Shown in pieces: positions 1-4,985 of a DNA stretch of 6,781 nucleotides. Each line of letters begins with the position of its first letter. Position 1 is the stretch's first letter. This stretch comes from Lachnospiraceae bacterium (lineage in GTDB: Bacteria > Bacillota > Clostridia > Lachnospirales > Lachnospiraceae): contig CAAFWV010000007.1 in assembly GCA_900766815.1 (NCBI GenBank), positions 1-6,781 on the forward strand. The letters run 5' to 3'. The notes beneath the pieces are model-generated. The model worked only from the letters and a program-made list of their open reading frames with translations. It ran no database searches and had not been told where the DNA came from. A program made the translations under genes and the position numbers.

Positions 1-550
1 ATCTTCTGGCTTCGTCGATATTCAAGCCGCTTCTGCTCAGGGCACCGAACTGACCGAAGGCATCTGCAGAGAAGAGAATCTTGTCTGTGGTATCATAGGT
101 AAGCATAACCTCGGGCCAGTGAACCATGGGTGCTGCAACGAAGCTTAAGGTATGACGACCGAGGGATAAGGTGTCCCCCTCCTTGGATATGATTCGCCTG
201 TCCGCATAATCTGTATTGAAGTATCCTTTCATTATATTAAATGCCATCATGGATGAAACGATTACGGCATCGGGATATTCCTCCATGAAGCGGGCGATGC
301 CGGCTGAATGGTCAGGCTCCATATGCTGAATAATCAGATAATCAGGCTTGCGGGAATCAAGTACAGCTTTAAGCTTATCCAGCCATTCATCAATGAAGGA
401 GCCGTCAACTGTGTCAAGCACCGCGATTTTGCCATCAAGGATTACGTATGAGTTGTAGGACATGCCGTCCTTAACCGGATATTGTCCTTCGAAGATGTCG
501 ATGTCAAGGTCGTCGACACCGATATATTTGATATCATCTGCAATTGTCAT
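1..550 (-). CDS. fprA: Flavodiiron protein (FprA-type A flavoprotein), N-terminal part, truncated by window edge
   Basis: Translating the minus strand from the ATG at 550-548 gives 183 codons open to the window edge, so the C-terminus is missing. The visible part is the metallo-beta-lactamase-like diiron domain. Residues 76-83 read HMEPDHSA, supplying the H-x-E-x-D ligands (H76, E78, D80); H144 in MVHWPEVM and D163 in SADAFGQFG follow with family spacing (18 residues between H144 and D163). The last His ligand and the FMN-binding flavodoxin domain would lie off the window. Family members are cytoplasmic and reduce O2 to water, and in some cases NO to N2O, protecting anaerobes; they take electrons from rubredoxin or a related donor. 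A strong AGGAGG (minus strand, 559-564) sits 8 nt before the ATG and fixes the start. The gene diverges from rplM. Family assignment is secure; the choice between O2 and NO as substrate is not. Confidence 0.93.
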   Translation of the reverse strand, partial: MTIADDIKYIGVDDLDIDIFEGQYPVKDGMSYNSYVILDGKIAVLDTVDGSFIDEWLDKLKAVLDSRKPDYLIIQHMEPDHSAGIARFMEEYPDAVIVSSMMAFNIMKGYFNTDYADRRIISKEGDTLSLGRHTLSFVAAPMVHWPEVMLTYDTTDKILFSADAFGQFGALSRSGLNIDEARR

Positions 551-606
551 TAGTAGAACCTCCTCATTAATTACTAAGATGATTTTATCACAGGAGGCTG
601 CAAAAT

Positions 607-635
607 ACAGTAGTTCGCGATACTGATAATGTAAA
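607..635 (-). promoter_or_regulatory. Putative fprA promoter
   Basis: On the minus strand, TTTACA (635-630) and TACTGT (612-607) are separated by 17 nt, giving a predicted start near 600 and a leader of about 50 nt. A competing candidate is an extended -10, TGATAAAAT (minus strand, 590-582), with no good -35. The spacer of the first candidate holds an imperfect palindrome around TCGCGA (615-620), which could be an operator. Promoter choice is uncertain. Confidence 0.35.
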
Positions 636-666
636 AAATATGTTGCAGGGATAATGCAAAAAGTTG

Positions 667-695
667 TTGACACGCCCGGAGGCGTATCGTATAAT
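667..695 (+). promoter_or_regulatory. Consensus sigma-A promoter of rplM-rpsI
   Basis: TTGACA (667-672) and TATAAT (690-695) are both exact consensus hexamers separated by exactly 17 nt. Transcription should start near 702. This is as strong a housekeeping promoter as the sequence can show, fitting ribosomal protein genes. It points away from the fprA gene. Confidence 0.92.
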
Positions 696-701
696 ACATC
701 A

Positions 702-850
702 GTGTGGCTAGAAATGCGCTTCAATAGCCCCGAAGCAAATTATAGCCCTTGCCAAGCTAGGCGTGTCAAATGGAAGGCAGGCTGAGTGAGGCTGACTTGC
801 GGGTAGGTTAGCCCCATACCTTTAGAGTCGCTTAAGTTAAGATTATTTTA
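702..850 (+). promoter_or_regulatory. Structured 5' leader of rplM, probable L13-type ribosomal protein leader
   Basis: About 160 nt separate the predicted transcription start from the rplM ATG, long for a simple untranslated region. The stretch contains short hairpins: GCTTC (718-722) with GAAGC (732-736), and GGTAGG (802-807) with CC-A-TACC (814-820). Both present a TAGCC-type loop (725-729 and within 808-813). GGCTA at 706-710 can pair with TAGCC at 725-729, or alternatively with 743-747 or 809-813, and AGGCTGA occurs twice (779-785, 789-795). No poly-U terminator and no anti-Shine-Dalgarno segment is evident. Firmicutes are known to carry an autoregulatory L13 leader RNA upstream of rplM; identity with that family is inferred from position and not from a matched consensus. 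Confidence 0.5.
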
Positions 851-862
851 TGGAGGATAAAC

Positions 863-1291
863 ATGAAGACATTTATGGCTAGCCCGGCTACAATTGATAG
901 AAAATGGTATGTAGTTGATGCTACAGGCATGACACTTGGTCGTCTTGCTTCAGAGGTAGCTAAGGTGCTTAGAGGTAAGAATAAGCCTATCTTTACACCA
1001 CATATCGATACAGGCGATTATGTAATCGTTATTAATGCAGAGAAGATTGCTGTTACAGGTAAGAAGCTTGATCAGAAGATTTACTATCGTCATTCTGATT
1101 ACGTTGGAGGTCTTAAGCAGGCTACTCTTCGTGAGAAGCTCAGCAATAAGCCTGAGGAAGTTATTGAGCTTGCAGTCAAGGGCATGCTTCCTAAGGGACC
1201 TCTCGGAAGACAGATGTTCAAGAAGTTATTCGTTTACGCAGGACCGGAGCACAAGCATGCTGCTCAGAAGCCTGAAGTATTGACATTCTAG
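863..1291 (+). CDS. rplM: 50S ribosomal protein L13 (uL13)
   Basis: The 142-residue product has the full length expected for bacterial uL13, an early-assembling large-subunit protein that binds 23S rRNA. Diagnostic segments are KWYVVDATGMTLGRLAS (from residue 14), TGDYVIVINAEKI near 51-63, the HSDYVGGLK segment near 77-85, KGMLPKGPLGR (106-116) and a C-terminal EHKHAAQKPE (129-138). GGAGG (852-856) lies 6 nt before the ATG. It is the first gene of a two-gene operon with rpsI, 24 nt downstream, the usual bacterial pairing. Control is likely through the strong promoter and the leader RNA in front. Lysine codons are mostly AAG, as in the other core genes here. Confidence 0.98.
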   Translation: MKTFMASPATIDRKWYVVDATGMTLGRLASEVAKVLRGKNKPIFTPHIDTGDYVIVINAEKIAVTGKKLDQKIYYRHSDYVGGLKQATLREKLSNKPEEVIELAVKGMLPKGPLGRQMFKKLFVYAGPEHKHAAQKPEVLTF

Positions 1292-1315
1292 TAAGATTTG
1301 AAAGGAGATAGTAAA

Positions 1316-1714
1316 ATGGCTAAGAAGGCAGCTCAGTATTATGGTACTGGTAGAAGAAAGAGCTCAGTTGCTAGAGTATATTTAGTACCTGGCAAGGGAA
1401 ATATTACAATCAACAAGAGAGACATCGATGAGTACTTCGGTCTTGAGACACTTAAGGTTATCGTTCGTCAGCCTCTTGTAGCTACAGAGACAGTGGACAA
1501 GTACGATGTTAAGGTTACTGTAAAGGGTGGTGGATACACAGGTCAGGCCGGAGCAGTAAGACATGGTATCGCAAGAGCACTTCTTCAGGTTGATGAGGAG
1601 TTCCGTCCCACACTTAAGAAGGCAGGATATCTCACAAGAGATCCAAGAATGAAGGAAAGAAAGAAGTACGGCTTGAAGTCAGCAAGACGTGCACCTCAGT
1701 TCTCAAAGAGATAA
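1316..1714 (+). CDS. rpsI: 30S ribosomal protein S9 (uS9)
   Basis: The 132-residue protein starts at MAKKAAQYY and carries the uS9 signature YYGTGRRKSSVARV (8-21), the glycine-rich GGGYTGQAGAVRHG segment (71-84) and the basic C-terminal tail ending in Ser-Lys-Arg, which reaches toward the P-site tRNA in the small subunit. The frame stays open upstream to a TTG at 1298, but that would add six residues overlapping the ribosome site; AAAGGAGA (1301-1308) sits 7 nt before the ATG at 1316, so the shorter start is chosen. Second gene of the rplM operon, followed by a strong terminator. Confidence 0.98.
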   Translation: MAKKAAQYYGTGRRKSSVARVYLVPGKGNITINKRDIDEYFGLETLKVIVRQPLVATETVDKYDVKVTVKGGGYTGQAGAVRHGIARALLQVDEEFRPTLKKAGYLTRDPRMKERKKYGLKSARRAPQFSKR

Positions 1715-1742
1715 TCTGCGCGAACTACGAGCGATGCAAAAC

Positions 1743-1798
1743 AAAGCAAATACAAACTCCCTGGATGCTTGCATCCAAGGGAGTTTTTTGTTTGCTTT
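1743..1798 (+). terminator. Strong rho-independent terminator of rplM-rpsI
   Basis: The core stem is AAACTCCC (1754-1761) with GGGAGTTT (1779-1786), continued by T1762-A1778 and GGATGC (1763-1768) with GCATCC (1771-1776), with A1777 bulged and a tiny loop. A run of six T (1784-1789) follows. A second outer arm, AAAGCAAA (1743-1750) with TTTGCTTT (1791-1798), extends the inverted repeat to 56 bases. It begins 28 nt after the rpsI stop. Confidence 0.92.
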
Positions 1799-1805
1799 TG
1801 TTTTA

Positions 1806-1877
1806 TAGCGCGACAGCGCGACATGAGCAAGACACGAAGTGTCTGCGAATGGCATCGCGGAATATGGACATCTGTCC
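1806..1877 (+). repeat. Cluster of short hairpins and a tandem octamer in the rpsI-DUF554 gap
   Basis: Just past the terminator, GCGCGACA occurs twice in tandem (within 1808-1823). It is followed by three back-to-back small inverted repeats: GACAC-GAA-GTGTC (1831-1843), GCGA (1845-1848) with TCGC (1855-1858), and GGACA-TC-TGTCC (1866-1877). The GC-rich composition stands out from the AT-rich flanks. It may be a dispersed intergenic repeat, processing sites or remnant DNA; one copy cannot decide. Confidence 0.5.
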
Positions 1878-2087
1878 TGGGGAGTTTTTGTAATGGCCCC
1901 TTAGGGACGGGGTAGATAGTCCAAAACGAGCATTTTACAAAAGCTAAGAGAAAGCCAGGCAATAGTTGATCAGAGAAAAGAGCAACAAGTCCCTAATCTT
2001 AATAGGAATAATTTAAGACCTGAGCGGTGAATAACTGATAGTGCAATAGGCAGGGATGTGAAAACGCCTTGTTTTATGCGCATAATA
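1878..2087. other. Gene-free spacer before the DUF554 promoter
   Basis: I see no credible gene here in either direction; the minus-strand open frame crossing 1696-1962 runs through the rpsI terminator and lacks any recognisable protein pattern. Minor inverted repeats are present: TTAGGGAC (1901-1908) with GTCCCTAA (1989-1996), CCCC (1897-1900) with GGGG (1909-1912), and TCTTAA (1997-2002) with TTAAGA (2013-2018). None has a T tract and all could be chance. Confidence 0.5.
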
Positions 2088-2116
2088 TTGAACAGGATGG
2101 TAGATATAAGTATAAT
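2088..2116 (+). promoter_or_regulatory. Sigma-A-type promoter of the DUF554 gene
   Basis: TTGAAC (2088-2093) and an exact TATAAT (2111-2116) are separated by 17 nt, predicting a start near 2123 and an untranslated leader of about 78 nt. The gene is therefore transcribed on its own, apart from rplM-rpsI. Confidence 0.8.
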
Positions 2117-2200
2117 TATAAACGGTTTCTACAAAGAAAAAATTTAAGTATTTCTGAATAGATTAACTTTCAGGATAATCGAGGAGAGAAGACGTATTTT

Positions 2201-2926
2201 ATGACAGGTTTAGGAACAATAATTAATACGGTAGCAATTATCGTCGGAGGAATAATTGGTCATTTTACCGGAAAACTGTTTAAGCAGGAACAGCAGGCAG
2301 CACTTAATAAGGCATGTGGAATAAGTGTGCTGTTTATTGCCATAGCCGGAGCAATGCAGGGAATGCTGCATATTGATGCCGATGCTGTAGTCAGTGGAAA
2401 ATCCATGCTGGTTGTACTTTGTCTTGCGATCGGTACGATTATAGGAGAACTGATCGGAATAGAGAAAGGATTTGAAAGATTTGGAGAATGGCTGAAGAAA
2501 AAGACGGGGAACGGTGGAGATAAGCAGTTTGTGAATGCCTTCGTCACTGCTTCGCTGACAGTATGCATAGGAGCTATGGCTATTGTGGGAGCAATTCAGG
2601 ATGGAATAACTGGTGATTATTCGACACTTGCAGTAAAAGCGGTCCTCGATCTCATAATCATAGCGGTGATGACCTCTTCACTTGGAAAGGGATGTGTTTT
2701 TTCAGCGATACCGGTTCTTTTATTTGAAGGAATTATAACGTTATTCGCCAGACTTGTTTCTCCCGTCATGACAGATATGGCAATAGCTTATCTTTCGCTA
2801 ATTGGTTCTATTTTGATATTCTGTGTAGGTGTAAATCTTGTTTGGGGTAAGACTATACGAGTGGCTAATATGCTTCCGGCTGTGATTTTCGCAGTAATTG
2901 CAGCATATATACCCTGGTCATTTTAA
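2201..2926 (+). CDS. DUF554 family integral membrane protein (YdfK/YqgA-like)
   Basis: The 241-residue product is almost entirely hydrophobic, with about seven or eight membrane segments: roughly 4-22, 42-58, 69-88, 114-132, 145-162, 166-186, 193-215 and 222-238. The start GLGTIINTVAIIVGGIIG (3-20), a glycine-rich first helix, is typical of DUF554 proteins (Bacillus YdfK, E. coli YqgA), whose transport role is unproven. A charged loop (about 90-110, with EKGFERFGEWLKKK) separates the first three helices from the rest. GAGGAGA (2181-2187) is 13 nt before the ATG, longer than ideal, but no better in-frame start is seen. It has its own promoter and is followed by a terminator, so it is monocistronic. 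Codon use is mixed and less AAG/GAG-biased than the ribosomal and rubrerythrin genes. Confidence 0.88.
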   Translation: MTGLGTIINTVAIIVGGIIGHFTGKLFKQEQQAALNKACGISVLFIAIAGAMQGMLHIDADAVVSGKSMLVVLCLAIGTIIGELIGIEKGFERFGEWLKKKTGNGGDKQFVNAFVTASLTVCIGAMAIVGAIQDGITGDYSTLAVKAVLDLIIIAVMTSSLGKGCVFSAIPVLLFEGIITLFARLVSPVMTDMAIAYLSLIGSILIFCVGVNLVWGKTIRVANMLPAVIFAVIAAYIPWSF

Positions 2927-3031
2927 GAAATAACAATCCATCTATAACAATTTAAATTTGAAGATAATCTTACAAAAGACAGACAAAGATATAATCAATT
3001 TCACAATCCAGAACTTCTCAGGACGTTTATT

Positions 3032-3062
3032 ACATCCCAGGATTCTGTTCTGGGATGTTTTT
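3032..3062 (+). terminator. Rho-independent terminator after the DUF554 gene
   Basis: ACATCCCAG (3032-3040) pairs perfectly with CTGGGATGT (3050-3058), with a 9-nt loop and five T (3058-3062). The stop codon is about 105 nt upstream; the AT-rich stretch between (2927-3031) holds no gene. An upstream segment ATCCAGAAC (3006-3014) could pair instead with GTTCTGGGAT (3047-3056, one bulged G), an alternative fold that would disrupt the terminator. Confidence 0.88.
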
Positions 3063-3090
3063 GTATAAAAATAAAGAAGTATGATATACT
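3061..3090 (+). promoter_or_regulatory. Extended -10 promoter of the DUF4160/DUF2442 cassette
   Basis: TGATATACT (3082-3090) is an extended -10 element (TG-n-TATACT). A weak -35, TTGTAT (3061-3066), lies 18 nt upstream and overlaps the T tract of the preceding terminator. The predicted start is near 3097, about 37 nt before the first ATG. Confidence 0.6.
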
Positions 3091-3133
3091 TTATATAAGT
3101 AAGTCAAAAATGATTATTTGGAGGTGAAACAAT

Positions 3134-3394
3134 ATGCCGGAAATATCATTATTTTATGGAATACGAGTTACTATGTATTATGATGATCATAATCCACCGC
3201 ATTTTCATGCAGAGTATAATGGGAATAAAGCAATTATTGAAATTGATACAGCCAGATGCATTAAAGGAGCTTTGCCATCAAGACAATTAAAGTTGATTTT
3301 AGCGTGGTGTGTTCTACATCAAGATGAGTTGATGCAGAATTGGGAATTATCAAAAGATGGAAAACCGTTAAATAGAATTAATCCACTTGTATAG
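3134..3394 (+). CDS. DUF4160 family small protein
   Basis: The 86-residue protein matches DUF4160 in length and pattern. The N-terminal part contains the family hallmark DDHNPPHFHAEY (17-28), with H19, H23 and H25 clustered like a possible metal or catalytic site. A strand-rich stretch (AIIEID, 33-38) and a helical part with LPSRQLKLILAWCVLHQDEL (47-66) and NWEL (69-72) follow, as is usual. Biochemical function is not established. GGAGG (3120-3124) is 9 nt before the ATG. It is the first gene of a pair with DUF2442, 13 nt downstream, an association commonly seen in bacteria and sometimes suspected to be a toxin-antitoxin-like module; that role is inference here. Its lysine codons are mainly AAA, unlike the surrounding core genes, which suggests acquisition. 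Confidence 0.88.
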   Translation: MPEISLFYGIRVTMYYDDHNPPHFHAEYNGNKAIIEIDTARCIKGALPSRQLKLILAWCVLHQDELMQNWELSKDGKPLNRINPLV

Positions 3395-3407
3395 GGAGGC
3401 GATGTTT

Positions 3408-3683
3408 ATGTTTCCAAAGGTAGTTCAAGTAATACCAATGAAAGACTATTCAGTATTTGTGTACTTTGAAGATGGGAAAATCGTATGTTATGATATGAAA
3501 AACATGTTAGATAAAGAAGTTTTCAAACCGTTGAAAGACATTTCAGTATTTGTTGATGCATGTACGGTTATGAATGATACGTTAGCTTGGGATATAAGTG
3601 GAAATAGAGATGCTGGTCGCTGCATTGATATTGATCCTGATACGTTGTATGAATTGCCTTACTGCAAGGAACAAATAGCTTAG
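3408..3683 (+). CDS. DUF2442 family small protein
   Basis: The 91-residue protein begins MFPKVVQVIPMKDYSVFVYF and shows the DUF2442 pattern: a short strand leading to a Pro-x-x-Asp-Tyr segment (10-14), F-x-DG (20-23), YDM (28-30), a central LAWD (59-62) and a conserved C-terminal IDIDPDTLYE (73-82). The frame extends upstream to a TTG at 3387 and an ATG at 3402, but GGGAGG (3394-3399) is 8 nt before the ATG at 3408 and only 2 nt before the one at 3402, so 3408 is chosen. That ribosome site overlaps the stop codon of the DUF4160 gene, suggesting coupled translation. In DUF2442/DUF4160 pairs one protein may bind DNA or its partner, but this is unproven. A terminator follows about 95 nt downstream. 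Confidence 0.87.
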   Translation: MFPKVVQVIPMKDYSVFVYFEDGKIVCYDMKNMLDKEVFKPLKDISVFVDACTVMNDTLAWDISGNRDAGRCIDIDPDTLYELPYCKEQIA

Positions 3684-3705
3684 ATGTAAGCATGCAACAC
3701 TACCA

Positions 3706-3713
3706 CCCCCCCC
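3706..3713. repeat. Eight-C homopolymer tract
   Basis: Eight consecutive C lie 22 nt after the DUF2442 stop in an otherwise AT-rich spacer. No open frame crosses it in a way that would make it a coding phase-variation switch. It may be slippage-prone or an assembly-sensitive site. Confidence 0.8.
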
Positions 3714-3778
3714 AATCCCTTATTTCTGGGCTTTTCAAGACATCAAAACGTTAACAAAGATAATAAGCAAGAACTTAC

Positions 3779-3806
3779 AAACCCAAGGCATTATGCCTTG
3801 GGTTTT
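3779..3806 (+). terminator. Rho-independent terminator of the DUF4160/DUF2442 cassette
   Basis: AAACCCAAGGCA (3779-3790) pairs perfectly with TGCCTTGGGTTT (3794-3805) around a 3-nt TTA loop, and the T tract runs 3803-3806. It closes the two-gene unit and insulates the rubrerythrin promoter directly after it. Confidence 0.9.
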
Positions 3807-3809
3807 CTA

Positions 3810-3838
3810 TTTACTTTTCTGTGATTTCGAATTAGAAT
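3810..3838 (+). promoter_or_regulatory. Probable promoter of the rubrerythrin operon
   Basis: TTTACT (3810-3815) and TAGAAT (3833-3838) are separated by 17 nt; the start would be near 3845, about 30 nt before the ATG. The -35 matches 4 of 6 and the -10 matches 5 of 6 consensus positions. I looked for a PerR-type inverted repeat (TTATAAT-n-ATTATAA) and do not see a convincing one. Confidence 0.6.
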
Positions 3839-3874
3839 GAAACTACGGTAATTAATCAGAAACGGAGGAAAAAT

Positions 3875-4426
3875 ATGAGCGAAATAAAAAAGAATCCATA
3901 CGCAGGAACACAGACAGAGAAGAATCTGGAGGCTGCTTTTGCGGGTGAATCTCAGGCAAGAAATAAATATACATATTTTGCATCGGTAGCCAAGAAGGAA
4001 GGCTATGAGCAGATGTCAGCACTCTTCCTTAAGACGGCAGATAATGAGAAGGAGCATGCCAAGATGTGGTTCAAGGAGCTTAAGGGTATCGGAACTACAG
4101 CAGAGAACCTGGCAGCAGCCGCTGATGGCGAGAACTATGAGTGGACAGACATGTATGAAGGCTTTGCCAAGACCGCTGAAGAGGAAGGCTTTGCAGAGCT
4201 TGCGAAGAAGTTCAGACTTGTAGCCGCAATTGAGAAGCATCATGAAGAGAGATATCGTGCACTCTTAAATAATCTTGAGACAGCTAAGGTATTCGAGAAG
4301 AGCGATGTTAAGGTATGGGAGTGCCGCAACTGCGGACATATCGTTGTTGGAACAAAAGCTCCGGATATTTGCCCTACATGTGACCATCCTCAGGCTTATT
4401 TCGAGATATCAGCCGAGAATTACTAG
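3875..4426 (+). CDS. rbr: Rubrerythrin (diiron peroxidase with C-terminal rubredoxin domain)
   Basis: This 183-residue protein is a classical two-domain rubrerythrin, a cytoplasmic enzyme that reduces hydrogen peroxide to water. Residues about 12-140 form the ferritin-like four-helix diiron domain, with E25 in FAGESQARNKY, the E58-K-E-H61 pair, E89 in YEWTDMY, and E120-K-H-H123. The C-terminal rubredoxin domain (about 146-180) binds one iron through C150-x-x-C153-GH and C166-x-x-C169. Aligning by eye with Desulfovibrio rubrerythrin, the position of the redox-mobile Glu97 appears to be Asp92. GGAGG (3864-3868) is 6 nt before the ATG. It leads the cluster continuing into nitroreductase, 17 nt on. 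Codon use is strongly AAG-biased (16 of 19 lysines), typical of a highly expressed gene. Confidence 0.97.
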   Translation: MSEIKKNPYAGTQTEKNLEAAFAGESQARNKYTYFASVAKKEGYEQMSALFLKTADNEKEHAKMWFKELKGIGTTAENLAAAADGENYEWTDMYEGFAKTAEEEGFAELAKKFRLVAAIEKHHEERYRALLNNLETAKVFEKSDVKVWECRNCGHIVVGTKAPDICPTCDHPQAYFEISAENY

Positions 4427-4443
4427 AATATTGGAGGAATACT

Positions 4444-4980
4444 ATGGAACTTAGACAGGCTATAGCAGAGAGAAGAAGTATCAGAAAGTATAAGCCGGGA
4501 ATGACTATAACCAAGGACCAGCTTGCAGATATTATTTCATGTGCAGGTGAGGCTCCTACATGGAAGAATTCCCAGACAGGCAGATACTACGTTGCACTGT
4601 CAGAGGAGGCCATGAATAAGGTAAGAGAAGGTCTTCCTGAGTTCAATGCGAACAATACAATTAATGCCTGTGCTCTGATTATCACTACTTTTGAGATGAA
4701 GCGTTCAGGCTTCACAAGAGAAGGAGTGGCAGAGAATGAGCTTGGAGATCAGTGGGGTGCATATGACCTCGGTCTTCAGAATGAGAACCTCGTTCTCAGA
4801 GCAAGAGATATTGGTTATGATACGCTGATCATGGGAATCAGAGACAGTGAGGTACTAAGGGCCAACTTCAATATTCCGGAGAGTCAGCAGATAGTATCCG
4901 TTATTGCAATCGGTGTGAAGGAAGATACTGTTCCCATGCCAAAGCGTAAAGAAATTGACAGTGTAATGAAGGTGTTCTAA
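4444..4980 (+). CDS. Nitroreductase-family FMN flavoprotein
   Basis: The 178-residue protein has the small nitroreductase fold. RRSIRKY (10-16) is the N-terminal phosphate/FMN-contacting motif, GEAPTWKNSQ (35-44) is the substrate-side loop, WGAYDLGLQNENLVLRA (104-120) leads the central helix, GYDTLIMGIRD (124-134) follows, and VIAIGVKED (153-161) precedes the short C-terminal PKRKEIDSVMKVF. Members use NAD(P)H to reduce nitro compounds, quinones or flavins; the natural substrate here is unknown. GGAGG (4433-4437) is 6 nt before the ATG. It sits 17 nt after the rubrerythrin stop, and the next gene starts 5 nt after its own stop, so it is very probably co-transcribed. A redox or oxidative stress role is plausible from the neighbourhood but not proven. 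Confidence 0.93.
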   Translation: MELRQAIAERRSIRKYKPGMTITKDQLADIISCAGEAPTWKNSQTGRYYVALSEEAMNKVREGLPEFNANNTINACALIITTFEMKRSGFTREGVAENELGDQWGAYDLGLQNENLVLRARDIGYDTLIMGIRDSEVLRANFNIPESQQIVSVIAIGVKEDTVPMPKRKEIDSVMKVF

Positions 4981-4985
4981 TAAAT

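Noticed and set aside
702..862. T-box, tRNA or classical riboswitch in the rplM leader
   Set aside because: No T-box TGGTACCGCG-type sequence, no tRNA cloverleaf and no recognised riboswitch core; a ribosomal protein leader fits position better.
1298..1315. Upstream TTG start for rpsI adding six residues
   Set aside because: The added codons overlap the AAAGGAGA ribosome site at 1301-1308, and MAKKAAQYY is the natural uS9 start.
1808..1823. Tandem GCGCGACA units as a CRISPR array
   Set aside because: Only two 8-base copies with no spacers and no cas genes; too short for an array.
1731..1858. GCGATGC (1731-1737) and GCATCGC (1852-1858) as ends of a small mobile element around the terminator
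   Set aside because: Seven-base inverted repeats with no target duplication and no transposase; likely chance.
1696..1962. Minus-strand open frame of 88 residues after rpsI
   Set aside because: It runs antisense through the rpsI end, the strong terminator and the hairpin cluster, has no recognisable protein pattern, and no convincing ribosome site was seen.
2260..2568. Minus-strand 102-residue open frame inside the DUF554 gene
   Set aside because: Complete antisense shadow of a clear membrane-protein gene, with no family resemblance.
3387..3407. Upstream TTG or ATG start for the DUF2442 protein
   Set aside because: GGGAGG at 3394-3399 is correctly spaced only for the ATG at 3408; the earlier starts lie before or too close to it.
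4005..4243. Plus- and minus-strand open frames within the rubrerythrin gene
   Set aside because: Both are out-of-frame shadows of a well-supported rubrerythrin coding sequence.
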